Shown one piece after another: positions 6,735 through 13,872 of a stretch of DNA of 15,862 bases. The DNA is from Spirochaetaceae bacterium (GTDB lineage: Bacteria > Spirochaetota > Spirochaetia > B11-G9). The notes under the pieces were generated by a model. That model searched no databases. It was given only the letters and a program-made list of their open reading frames with translations, and was not told where the DNA came from. Both the position numbers and the translations under genes were made by a program. Numbering within the stretch: position 1 is the first letter of the stretch; each line of letters starts with the position of its first letter. The stretch is from assembly GCA_030600745.1 (NCBI GenBank), contig JAUVLL010000024.1, forward strand, positions 1-15,862, read 5' to 3'.

Positions 6735-8159
6735 TTACAGTGTGACAGTGTGAATCTTAATCATATTGGTTCTATTTTGGCCTGTCAGAGGCATGCTGCT
6801 TACTGCAACAACCTTATCCCCTGGTGAGCAGAAACCTCTGGCTACTAATATTGTATCAGCATTATCAAACAGCTCATCACTGGAATCAGCCAGGTCAATC
6901 TTAATACCGTAAACTCCTCTAAAGATGGTAAGGCTTCGAAGGACACTCTCATCGGGTGACATTCCCAATATGGCTTTGGATGGCCTGTATTTGCTCAAAT
7001 CTTCAATTGTGCGACCCGATTTTGAGAAACCAACCATGTACCTGGGGTTTATAGTGTTGCATAGTGTACATGCAGAATAGCAGACAGCGTCAGCAGTGTC
7101 TCCGGGATCTCCGGATAAGTTGTACAGTTTTTCAGTTGTTTCATTGTAGTTAATTTCTTTCTCTGTTCTATCTGCAATATTAGTCATAACTGTAACTGTT
7201 TCTATGGGATATTCGCCCATGGCTGTTTCTCCGGAGAGCATAACTGCATCGGTTCCATCAAAAATTGCATTGGCTACATCGTTTGCCTCTGCTCTTGTAG
7301 GTTTTGGCTTTGAAATCATAGATTCCATCATTTGGGTAGCTGTAATAACCGGTTTGTGTGCCACATTGCATTTATGAATAATTTGCTTTTGAAGAATGGG
7401 AACATCCTGTGCTGATGTTTCTGCTCCTAAGTCTCCTCTGGCTACCATTATCCCATCAGATTCGTCAATAATACGGTCAATATTGGTTATGGCTTCGGGT
7501 TTTTCAACCTTGGAAATAATAAATGCCTTTTTCCCTTTTGCTTCAATCTTTTTTCTCAACCCGATTATATCCTCAGCCTGCCGTACAAATGAAAGTGCAA
7601 TAAAATCAACATGGTTTTCCAGACCAAAATCAAGGTCTTTTATATCCTTCTCTGTAAGAGCAGGTGTGCTTAAAGGGGTATCCGGAAGATTTATTCCTCT
7701 AAAAGAGCGGATCATTCCTCCATTCATAACCTCACATGTAATAATTCTATTCTCAATGCTTTTAATTATTAGTTCTATATTTCCATCATCCAGAAGAATC
7801 TTTTCTCCTGGTTTTGCCTCTTCCGGCAGGGGTTTATAATTTATACTCAACATTTCCCAGTTACCAACAATATCTTCTGTTGTTAGTTTCAGATTAGCTC
7901 CTTTTATAAGTTCAATTACCTCTTTACTCTGTTTTCCTGTCCTTATTTTCGGTCCCTGAAGGTCAAGTAGTATCCCAATATATTTACCGGTTATCTTTGA
8001 TACCTTTCGAACATTCCCGATAGTTGTTTTATGGAATTCGTAGGAGCCATGGGACATATTCATTCTGGCAACATCCATACCTGCTTCTACCAGTTTCTGC
8101 AGAACTTTTTCGTCCTGACTTCCCGGCCCTATTGTACATACTATTTTTGTTGATTTCAT
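6735..8159 (-). CDS. pyk: Pyruvate kinase
   Basis: A 474-residue enzyme of normal family length, catalysing phosphoenolpyruvate plus ADP to pyruvate plus ATP, the last step of glycolysis, in the cytoplasm. The N-terminal motif is TKIVCTIGPGSQ; ADP/phosphate-site residues R32, N34 and S36 lie in ARMNMSHG; catalytic K217 and metal ligand E219 lie in ISKVEKPE; D243 lies in MVARGDLGAE; T275 lies in ITATQMMESM. The segment DLQGPKIRTG (66-75) has Leu, Gln and Lys at the positions equivalent to rabbit 113, 114 and 117, the combination known from potassium-independent pyruvate kinases, so this one is predicted not to need K+. It follows the MFS gene by 37 bases and is probably cotranscribed. The ribosome site is weak (GGAG, 13 bases before the ATG). 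Confidence 0.97.
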   Translation of the reverse strand: MKSTKIVCTIGPGSQDEKVLQKLVEAGMDVARMNMSHGSYEFHKTTIGNVRKVSKITGKYIGILLDLQGPKIRTGKQSKEVIELIKGANLKLTTEDIVGNWEMLSINYKPLPEEAKPGEKILLDDGNIELIIKSIENRIITCEVMNGGMIRSFRGINLPDTPLSTPALTEKDIKDLDFGLENHVDFIALSFVRQAEDIIGLRKKIEAKGKKAFIISKVEKPEAITNIDRIIDESDGIMVARGDLGAETSAQDVPILQKQIIHKCNVAHKPVITATQMMESMISKPKPTRAEANDVANAIFDGTDAVMLSGETAMGEYPIETVTVMTNIADRTEKEINYNETTEKLYNLSGDPGDTADAVCYSACTLCNTINPRYMVGFSKSGRTIEDLSKYRPSKAILGMSPDESVLRSLTIFRGVYGIKIDLADSSDELFDNADTILVARGFCSPGDKVVAVSSMPLTGQNRTNMIKIHTVTL

Positions 8160-8196
8160 ACTAATTATGGTACTCCATTAATTATTGCAATGCAAA

Positions 8197-9474
8197 CTAA
8201 TTTTTCTTTTCCGATTCACCTTTCGTAACTTTCCCCATTACAAGAAAGGCGGAAAACATACATATTGATGCAAATATAAAAATACCATGGAATCCGAAAA
8301 TATCTATTATAAAACCAGTAATTGGCGGTGCTCCTATAGCTGCCGCCTGGGAAAATGTGTAGTAGAGCCCGGTATATATTCCCATGTTTCCATAACTTGC
8401 CATCTGCCAGAGCATTGGAAAGGAATTTGTAACTACAGATACCCAAAATGTTCCAAAAATAAATAGAAGTATGAAAAAACTAAAGAGCATAGCAGTCTGT
8501 GAAAAATCAAGCATATTGCTTATTCCGGGGTGTGCTGCAAGTAAAATTGTAACTATAGTAAGCATTAGCAGTGAGGTTCTGATTGTCTTTTTTCTTCCAA
8601 TTTTATGGGCGATAACACCACTTAAAATTGCAAACAGGGCATACGAGATTGCAACCATACCTGCAGCAAGTCCCGCTGTTCCGGATGAAACACCAATAAT
8701 CTCTTTTGAATAGAGGCCTATAAATGGAAGAACTCCCTGGTAGCCGAGAAACCATAGGAACAATGAGATTAAAATAAGAAAAGCACTTTTGTCTTTACTG
8801 GAAAAAATTAATCTGATAGATTCACTTGTCTTTACCTTTTCCTCTGTATCCTCAGCTCTATGTTTTTCTTTAATAAAAATAAAGAGGATCAGAGTAGCAA
8901 GAATTACCAATCCACCTGCAATTGGAAAGGCAAGTATTTCATCAGTAGGGCCTCTTCCTGGAAGATTAATTTTAACATCCATAAGTTTGGCAAGAATAAT
9001 AGTTCCAACAATAGCAGCAATTCCTGCCATTGTATTTATAACTCCATTGGCTTCAGAACGGTATTCTCCGGGAATTGTATCAGGCATAAGGGCTACTACA
9101 GGGCCTCTTCCTGCCTGTTTAAAAATATTAAGAAGGAATATTGCAATAATCAGACTGCCAAGTCCCCAGAGAGCGGAAAACGGAATTAGTCCGAATAGTA
9201 TACCTGACAGGGGCAGTGTAACGATTATATAGGGCATTCTTCGCCCTATCCTTGTATGTGTTTTGTCTGACATGGCTGCTACAATGGGTATTAAAAATAA
9301 TGCAAAAATATTATCAAGAGTCATTATCGATCCAATCAGACCTTTTGATTCCATAAACCGGGAAAGGAATATTGGGATGTATGTGTCATATAGGGGATCC
9401 ATCAGCCCCATGGTAAAAAAACCAAGTCCAATCAAAAAAGTAGCTCTGTAATATTTCTTCATGCCTTCTTTCAT
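8197..9474 (-). CDS. MFS transporter, SLC45/GPH sugar-symporter-like
   Basis: About 425 residues with roughly 12 hydrophobic helices in two halves, typical for the major facilitator superfamily. The loop between helices 2 and 3 carries AAMSDKTHTRIGRRMPYI, the form seen in SLC45/sucrose and related sugar-cation symporters, and the repeat in the second half is SGVIAHKIGRKKTIRTS. A central cytoplasmic linker (KEKHRAEDTEEKVKTSE) separates the halves. It is probably a proton- or sodium-coupled sugar importer; the substrate is not readable. The start is taken at 9474 because GGAGG lies five bases upstream; the in-frame ATG at 9486 has no ribosome site. It is first in an operon with pyruvate kinase, which suits carbohydrate uptake feeding glycolysis. 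Confidence 0.85.
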   Translation of the reverse strand: MKEGMKKYYRATFLIGLGFFTMGLMDPLYDTYIPIFLSRFMESKGLIGSIMTLDNIFALFLIPIVAAMSDKTHTRIGRRMPYIIVTLPLSGILFGLIPFSALWGLGSLIIAIFLLNIFKQAGRGPVVALMPDTIPGEYRSEANGVINTMAGIAAIVGTIILAKLMDVKINLPGRGPTDEILAFPIAGGLVILATLILFIFIKEKHRAEDTEEKVKTSESIRLIFSSKDKSAFLILISLFLWFLGYQGVLPFIGLYSKEIIGVSSGTAGLAAGMVAISYALFAILSGVIAHKIGRKKTIRTSLLMLTIVTILLAAHPGISNMLDFSQTAMLFSFFILLFIFGTFWVSVVTNSFPMLWQMASYGNMGIYTGLYYTFSQAAAIGAPPITGFIIDIFGFHGIFIFASICMFSAFLVMGKVTKGESEKKN

Positions 9475-9501
9475 TTTCACCTCCATTTTCTCTTTTTTTT
9501 T

Positions 9502-9530
9502 ACCCTAGATTGGTGAACAGGAGATGTCAA
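9502..9530 (-). promoter_or_regulatory. Promoter of the MFS-pyk operon
   Basis: A perfect TTGACA (9530-9525), a 17-base spacer and TAGGGT (9507-9502) on the minus strand. The -10 element is weak (three of six matches). The predicted start near 9495 gives a leader of about 20 bases before ATG 9474. Confidence 0.5.
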
Positions 9531-9694
9531 GTATTTTACAGGCTTTTGCGATGTATCTCACTTTTAGGATTTGATGGCTATATTGCTTCATTTTTCTCTA
9601 ATAACCATAAGAAAATATTGAAATTAGGTATATCGCAAATAGCTTTTTTAGAATATAGTTGGTATTTTTAGTGTATGTGTACTAAACTCAGAGT
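9531..9694. other. Divergent intergenic region with a spaced inverted repeat
   Basis: AT-rich non-coding DNA between the MFS operon and the small plus-strand gene. TTTGCGAT (9545-9552) and ATCGCAAA (9632-9639) are perfect inverted copies 79 bases apart. This could be a pair of half sites for a looping regulator, or chance. No convincing -35/-10 pair for the plus-strand gene was found. Confidence 0.3.
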
Positions 9695-9901
9695 ATGGTT
9701 GTTTGGGAAGATATGACAGAATCAGAAAGGGACAGGTTAATCTATCTTACTTTGAGTGAAGATGCTTTAAAAGCTATTGTAGTAATAATGCAGGGGAAGC
9801 ATGGTCCGAATGTATCCACAGAAGAAATTATGAAGTTTGCATTTAAAGTTGCAAGAAACAGAATGATACCAAATAAATTAAAAACGAAAAATGAAAAATG
9901 A
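9695..9901 (+). CDS. Small protein of unknown function
   Basis: A 68-residue, charged, soluble-looking protein with no signal peptide or membrane helix. Predicted helices cover TESERDRLIYLTLSEDALKA and STEEIMKFAFKVARNRMI, separated by a short turn (GKHGPN), a size and pattern seen in small DNA-binding or adaptor proteins, but no family is recognised. The start is uncertain: ATG 9695 has only a very close CAGAG, and ATG 9713 (seventh codon) has GGGAAG close upstream. The 3' end overlaps the FHA/PIG-L gene by 11 bases, indicating translational coupling and a shared transcript, so it may work with that protein. Confidence 0.55.
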   Translation: MVVWEDMTESERDRLIYLTLSEDALKAIVVIMQGKHGPNVSTEEIMKFAFKVARNRMIPNKLKTKNEK

Positions 9902-11348
9902 AAAAAATACAGTCGATATAGTTTCTAATAATTGCCTTTCTTTTGTGCTGATGCGTCAAAGGAAGAAAATTGCTCTTTTAAATATCGATGCAGAGGACTG
10001 TACTCTGTATGATTATAAAAGTGATGCCTTTTTTAATCCATGGCTCAAAGGATTTAGTGATAAAAAGCTTGATCTTAAGCTTGTTAAAGATGCCGGGTGC
10101 TGGCAAATCGTTTCCAACAGGGAAGTTCTGGTAAATGGTGTTGGTTGGCGAAAGCGTGTCCTGAAGGATGGAGATAAAATTCATCTTGGTGAGTATCATT
10201 TAGTCTTTGAAGGTAATTTTCAGGAAGATATTCCATCTGATCCGGTTATTCCACCTGCCTTAAAAAATCAAAAAAAACTGGTTAGACTATTAGAGGCAGC
10301 AGCAGTCCTTATGAGTGTATCATTTCTATGGTACTGTACAACTTTAAGTAATGATACAGAGACTATTCCGGATATTAGCAGTGATATTACCATTGGACAT
10401 GAATCTGAACTTCCTCCGGATTATATTGATAAAACGGATGAGCAGGATGAAACAGGTGTGATATATAAGACAAAACCGGATTTAATTGTGAAAGATATTG
10501 GTAGAAGGACTCTTCTTGTTTACGAACCAGGTGAAAAACCGGTGCCGCAGAAACTTGATATTTTATTTATTCATGCTCATCCGGATGATGAAAGTCTGGA
10601 TTATGGATTGTATATGGCGCAGGCTGCAGAAGAGGGGAAATCTACAGGGATTATTGTTTTTACAGATGGAGATTCCGGTTTTGATAAGTATCCTGACCGG
10701 CCGATTGATGGCTTCTATCCTGATGCTGAACTAACAGTTCCCAATCTTGCAAAGGTCAGAGTGCAGGAGGCTGAGAAGGCGCTGACTGTACTTGGAGCTG
10801 AGGTCTATGTTCGAATGGGCTTATGGAACAGACCCTATACTGCAGAAGAGGTTAATAAAAGCTTAAATACTCTATTGGATGAATGGGGTGGTCGGGACTT
10901 TCTTATTGAAAAGCTTGTTGATTATATCGAGATTTTTCAGCCTGATATAATTGTTTCTCCTGATGGAGCTTGTCAGGCAAGGGAACATTTTGAACATGAA
11001 GCAGTAGGTCTCTTATCAGAAATGGCAGTAAATGTTTATCGAAAGAGAGATCCCGGTAAGTTAAAGGCCTATTTAAAACTGGTGGATGTGCAGCAGATAG
11101 AAGCATACAACGGTATCACCCTATTAAACATTGATGCCAGTGGGGACAACAAATGCAAAGAGATAAAACGTGCAGCTTTAATGATGCATCAAACCCAGGC
11201 TGATGCAAGTTACTATGGGATAAAACGATTAGAAGATTTCCCTTTTGAATACTACATGATCCAGTATGGTTCTGTTAATAACGAAAATTTAACACTTGCG
11301 TTTATAGATAAAGATAAAAAAGAAACTCCATCCGGTTCCTCTTTTTAA
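9891..11348 (+). CDS. FHA-like domain / TM / PIG-L deacetylase fusion protein
   Basis: 485 residues. Residues about 20-110 look like a divergent FHA domain: the second half (NREVLVNGVGWRKRVLKDGD, then KIHLGEYHLVFEG) fits the FHA end, while the usual GR and S..H phosphothreonine-site motifs are not evident. A membrane helix follows (about 131-149, preceded by Lys/Arg), then an acidic linker 150-200. From 221 the protein is a PIG-L/LmbE zinc deacetylase: IHAHPDDES (H230, D232 or D233), KVRVQEAEKALTVLG, HFEHEAVG (H366, H369) and AALMMHQTQAD (H433). PIG-L enzymes remove N-acetyl groups from GlcNAc-type conjugates. Positive-inside charges suggest that the FHA-like part is cytoplasmic and the catalytic part periplasmic. 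There is no clear ribosome site at ATG 9891; coupling to the preceding gene is likely. Confidence 0.82.
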   Translation: MKNEKNTVDIVSNNCLSFVLMRQRKKIALLNIDAEDCTLYDYKSDAFFNPWLKGFSDKKLDLKLVKDAGCWQIVSNREVLVNGVGWRKRVLKDGDKIHLGEYHLVFEGNFQEDIPSDPVIPPALKNQKKLVRLLEAAAVLMSVSFLWYCTTLSNDTETIPDISSDITIGHESELPPDYIDKTDEQDETGVIYKTKPDLIVKDIGRRTLLVYEPGEKPVPQKLDILFIHAHPDDESLDYGLYMAQAAEEGKSTGIIVFTDGDSGFDKYPDRPIDGFYPDAELTVPNLAKVRVQEAEKALTVLGAEVYVRMGLWNRPYTAEEVNKSLNTLLDEWGGRDFLIEKLVDYIEIFQPDIIVSPDGACQAREHFEHEAVGLLSEMAVNVYRKRDPGKLKAYLKLVDVQQIEAYNGITLLNIDASGDNKCKEIKRAALMMHQTQADASYYGIKRLEDFPFEYYMIQYGSVNNENLTLAFIDKDKKETPSGSSF

Positions 11349-11459
11349 AAATATTGTGCACTAATTTTTTTTATCTATTGTTTTTACACTGATTTTAAGT
11401 TTTAGAAGTCGAAAATAAGAAAAATTAAGCTAATTTAATGGGAAAAGTGTAAAATTTGG

Positions 11460-11487
11460 TTGAATACTGTAATAAACCTGATAGAAT
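11460..11487 (+). promoter_or_regulatory. Promoter of the histone gene
   Basis: TTGAAT (11460-11465), a 16-base spacer and TAGAAT (11482-11487). Transcription would start near 11494, giving a leader of about 65 bases. The gap from the end of the PIG-L gene (11348) and this promoter make the histone gene an independent unit. Confidence 0.55.
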
Positions 11488-11505
11488 AGAGTGTAGTTGA
11501 TTATC

Positions 11506-11517
11506 GGGTATATACCC
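11506..11517. promoter_or_regulatory. Palindrome in the histone leader
   Basis: GGGTATATACCC is a perfect 12-base palindrome about 12 bases downstream of the predicted start site. It could be an operator for a dimeric regulator, or a weak leader hairpin. It lies too far from the ribosome site (AGGAG 11550-11554) to mask it directly. Confidence 0.35.
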
Positions 11518-11560
11518 CCGGTTCTCAAAAAATGAATAAGCTTTATCCCAGGAGTTGTAA

Positions 11561-11746
11561 ATGGCTGAAAAAGAAACATTGGTAGTTGCTTCTAAAGTAA
11601 AGAGCTACATAAAAACCGTTGGCGGGCTTAACTGTTCTGCTAAAGTAATTGATGTACTTTCTGACAAGGTTAGAGAAATATGCGATGCCGCAATCGAAAA
11701 TGCCAAGAACAGTAAGAGAAAGACCGTTCTTGAAAAAGACATCTAA
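11561..11746 (+). CDS. Bacterial histone-fold protein (single, minimal histone)
   Basis: A 61-residue basic protein that reads as one histone fold. Short helix 1 is VASKVKSYIKTV; loop 1 is GGLNC; long helix 2 runs from SAKVIDVLSDKVREICDAAI into ENAKNS; loop 2 is KRKTV, the basic RxT-type loop that contacts DNA; the short remainder is LEKDI. The end NSKRKTVLEKDI lines up with HAGRKTIKAEDI of the archaeal histone HMfB, but the chain stops where helix 3 would continue, as in minimal bacterial histones such as Bd0055 of Bdellovibrio. It should dimerise and bind DNA as a chromatin protein. AGGAG sits six bases before the ATG, and the gene has its own promoter and a strong terminator, as expected for an abundant protein. 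Function is by homology. Confidence 0.82.
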   Translation: MAEKETLVVASKVKSYIKTVGGLNCSAKVIDVLSDKVREICDAAIENAKNSKRKTVLEKDI

Positions 11747-11772
11747 ATTCTGTTTCAGAGAGTATTTTAAAG

Positions 11773-11805
11773 CAGGGCTATGAAATAATTCATCTCCCTG
11801 TTTTT
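11773..11805 (+). terminator. Rho-independent terminator of the histone gene
   Basis: CAGGG (11773-11777) pairs with CCCTG (11796-11800), and ATGAA (11780-11784) with TTCAT (11789-11793), around an ATAA loop, with a symmetric CT/CT internal mismatch. TTTTT follows directly at 11801-11805. It lies 27 bases after the histone stop. Confidence 0.85.
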
Positions 11806-11862
11806 ATATTTAACTTGAAATAAAATCCTCTTACCAATCAATGTTTTTTATCTTCTGTGGTG

Positions 11863-12712
11863 TTATTCTCTAACGGTTTGCAGGCCTTTAAGCATCATCA
11901 TTTCAAAAATCCCGCTTCCATTCTTCTCTGTTGTTTCATTGTTTTCTAAAATTTTCAGATGGAAATCTGCATTGAATCGAAAGTAATAGGGCTTTGTAAA
12001 AAGACGTGTAACACTCTTTATAGGCCAGGATAGATTTTCCAAAAGGTTCCTGGTTTCTATAAAGACAGGACTTGTAATTAGAATTTTAGTTTGAACCTCT
12101 TTTTGTACTACATTTATAGCTATTTTTTCAGGGTAATCTCTTCCTCCAGAGTGACGCGACCAGTCTGTAGGGTTAAATGTAAGTACAAAATCTGAGGAGG
12201 AGAGAATGTTATCTCCATTTGCAATGTAAAATACAGGAATATTATTGCTGCCGTAATTAGGCGCTGTAAGCATTTGAGAGAATATAACATTTGGATAGAT
12301 TACCTATTGCATAACTGTTGCTGATTTTCACATCAAGTGATTTTTGAGATGCTTTAAAGCTGTCAATTCCTGGTGAATCATCAACTGTTATTTTATCTCC
12401 ATCAGGAGTAGTTATAATAATGCTGACATTAGGATCTGCTTTTCCTCCCGGGTTTAGAATGTTTTTTGTGGAAAAAACTATCACTGCAGTTGACCCATCG
12501 CTGAAAGATGCATCGAAGTACCACCATTCAAAGAAATTACCTTCCGGATTGGTACGCAATCCGTCTTCCCATGGCTGAACTTCTGTACTAAAAGTTTTAT
12601 CTACAATCTCATCGGTTATCGGACCATGGGGTTTTGTAGAGGAAATACAACTGCTGATAAGGTATAGAGAAAATAAAATAACAATAATAAAAAACACTTT
12701 TTTTGTTCTCAT
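11863..12712 (-). pseudogene. Broken lipoprotein gene with CrtC/AttH lipocalin-like domain
   Basis: Two reading frames form one damaged gene. The 5' part (12712 to 12257, 151 codons) starts with a lipoprotein signal (hydrophobic core, lipobox LISSC, Cys22), then NPEGNFFEWWYFDASFSDGS and STKNI, characteristic of the CrtC/AttH (hydroxyneurosporene-synthase-like, lipocalin-like) family. It ends at a frameshift near 12290-12310, where the +1 frame continues as YPNVIFSQMLTAPNYGSN and runs to 11863 with a C-terminal barrel-like part (TDWSRHSGGRDYPEKIAIN, YYFRFNADFHLKI). The family's central section, with its DHxWG-type motif, is not found, so a deletion is likely besides the frameshift. The intact form would be an outer-membrane-directed lipoprotein of unknown substrate. 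A sequencing error could explain the frameshift but not the missing centre. Confidence 0.7.
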
Positions 12713-12789
12713 GTATACAAGTATAAGCTGGGGAAATTAATTAATAAAGATGGTAATCAAACAAAATATTGTATATATTAGGGAGAGAA

Positions 12790-13029
12790 ATGGAGAATAA
12801 GATGAAAAGATATATCGCTCCCATGATTTCTGCAATCGCTGCTGCAGTGGCTATTGTTGTATTTGGTTTTTTCTACTTTATTATATTCAGGGGAATTCCT
12901 GGTATAGGGTATATAGGGTATATATTTATTGTAATTGCTCTAATAGCAGTTGGTGTAACTGCAGCTGTTCTTATCCAACGCATTAAAGAGATTAAAGAAG
13001 GAGAAGAAGATGATCTTGGTAAGTACTGA
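12790..13029 (+). CDS. Small 2-TM membrane protein preceding the YbjQ-family gene
   Basis: An 80-residue protein beginning MENKMKRY, with hydrophobic helices at about 8-30 and 38-62 joined by a glycine-rich turn (RGIPGIGYIGY), and a charged cytoplasmic tail (RIKEIKEGEEDDLGKY). No family is recognised. GGGAGAG (12781-12787) lies just before ATG 12790; an in-frame TTG at 12769 would add seven residues but has no ribosome site. The 3' end overlaps the YbjQ-family gene by 20 bases, so the two are translated from one message and may interact, with the tail reaching the cytoplasmic partner. Confidence 0.75.
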   Translation: MENKMKRYIAPMISAIAAAVAIVVFGFFYFIIFRGIPGIGYIGYIFIVIALIAVGVTAAVLIQRIKEIKEGEEDDLGKY

Positions 13030-13321
13030 TTTTATTACAGGAAAAGATCTGGAAACTATTCAAATAGTTAAAGGTTCTATTGTCCAGTCAAAGCATATGG
13101 GTAAAGATATTATGGCCGGTTTTAAAACAATTGTGGGTGGAGAATTAAAAGGTTATTCAGATATGATCAACGAAGCTCGTGCCAAAGCGACTAAACGAAT
13201 GGTAGAAGAGGCCGGGGGGCTTGGGGCTGATGGAGTTATAAATATACGATACGCTTCATCTACTGTTATGCAGGGTGCTGCCGAAGTTATGGTCTATGGT
13301 ACTGCTGTAAAATTTAAATAA
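13010..13321 (+). CDS. YbjQ/UPF0145 (DUF74) family protein
   Basis: 103 residues, the normal size for the family. Hallmarks are STDFITGKDLE at the N-terminus, VKGSIVQSKHMGKDIMAGFK, GGELKGYSDMINEARAKA (the E-LK-Y pattern), LGADGVINIRYASS and a C-terminal YGTAVKF. The fold is a small beta-alpha protein that forms pentamers in known structures; the cellular role is not established, though metal binding has been suggested. AAGGAG (12998-13003) lies six bases before the ATG. The gene overlaps the upstream 2-TM protein gene. Confidence 0.88.
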   Translation: MILVSTDFITGKDLETIQIVKGSIVQSKHMGKDIMAGFKTIVGGELKGYSDMINEARAKATKRMVEEAGGLGADGVINIRYASSTVMQGAAEVMVYGTAVKFK

Positions 13322-13340
13322 TTAGCTGTAGAGACATCTG

Positions 13341-13502
13341 TTAATTTATACATCTGATATCTGCAACCTTTATATGTTGCTGAATCTCACTATATGAATC
13401 CATATGCCTGCTTAGGAGTATTCGTGATCCTATAATAGATGCAAGAACTATTCCTACTATTACTATTCCTGTTATAAACAGGATCCTATTACTTGTTTTC
13501 AT
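13341..13502 (-). CDS. Small single-TM protein at the end of the GntR-ABC operon
   Basis: A 53-codon frame whose ATG (13502-13500) overlaps the 3' end of the GntR gene by 14 bases. After MKTSNR comes a hydrophobic helix (ILFITGIVIVGIVLASII), then GSRILLSRHMDSYSEI and a polar tail ending DIRCIN. In spirochaetes and Bacteroidota, YtrA-type GntR/ABC operons can end in an adhesin-head/GIN-domain (DUF2807) protein with a similar start; this may be the N-terminal remnant of such a gene or a complete small membrane protein. Overlapping genes across the operon support that it is translated. No clear ribosome site was seen. Confidence 0.5.
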   Translation of the reverse strand: MKTSNRILFITGIVIVGIVLASIIGSRILLSRHMDSYSEIQQHIKVADIRCIN

Positions 13503-13872
13503 TTTTTACCCCTGTTAAAAGATATTTTTTATATAGTATCCCTATGGCCTTCAGATTCATATCCAGAAGATCAAGGGATTTAAAGAATAGTGGAAGTTCA
13601 TTTTTTACAAAATCCTGACGTTTTGATTCCTTTACCAGTTTACCGGCATCAGGGGCAACAAAATAACCGATCCCTCTTTGATTTTTAATAATCCCCTGAT
13701 CCTGCAAATATCCATATGTTCTTGCAATTGTGTTTGGATTAACTTCCATATCTACTGCCATCTCCCTTACTGAAGGTATTCTATTGTCAGGTTTCCATCT
13801 ATTAGACAATATATTGTCTGCTATCCTGTCGGCAATCTGTATATAGATTGCCTTTTTCTCCTTAAATTGCAT
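13489..13872 (-). CDS. GntR-family regulator, YtrA subfamily
   Basis: 127 residues. The N-terminal winged helix-turn-helix is a clear GntR domain: YIQIADRIADNILSNRWKPD, then RIPSVREMAVDMEVNPNTIA (recognition helix VNPNTIARTYGYLQ) and the wing KNQRGIGYFV. The remaining C-terminal segment of about 50 residues is short and helical, typical of the YtrA subfamily, which lacks a large effector domain and usually controls neighbouring ABC transporter genes. The start overlaps the ABC membrane subunit by 11 bases. It probably represses its own operon through the inverted repeat at 15522-15533 (inferred from position). Confidence 0.9.
   Translation of the reverse strand: MQFKEKKAIYIQIADRIADNILSNRWKPDNRIPSVREMAVDMEVNPNTIARTYGYLQDQGIIKNQRGIGYFVAPDAGKLVKESKRQDFVKNELPLFFKSLDLLDMNLKAIGILYKKYLLTGVKNENK

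Noticed and set aside
7396..7839. 147-codon plus-strand frame inside pyruvate kinase
   Set aside because: It is antisense to highly conserved pyruvate kinase codons and explained as a shadow frame.
8789..9232. 147-codon plus-strand frame inside the MFS gene
   Set aside because: Antisense to transmembrane segments; its hydrophobic or Ser/Ile-rich composition follows from the real gene.
9695..9901. Small gene as an antitoxin or ribbon-helix-helix regulator
   Set aside because: No RHH signature and no toxin-like partner; the neighbour is a deacetylase fusion, so a toxin-antitoxin reading is not supported.
12714..12725. TATACAAGTATA inverted repeat upstream of the broken lipoprotein gene as an operator
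   Set aside because: It is AT-rich and can be explained by overlapping -10-like elements; without conservation it is not a convincing site.
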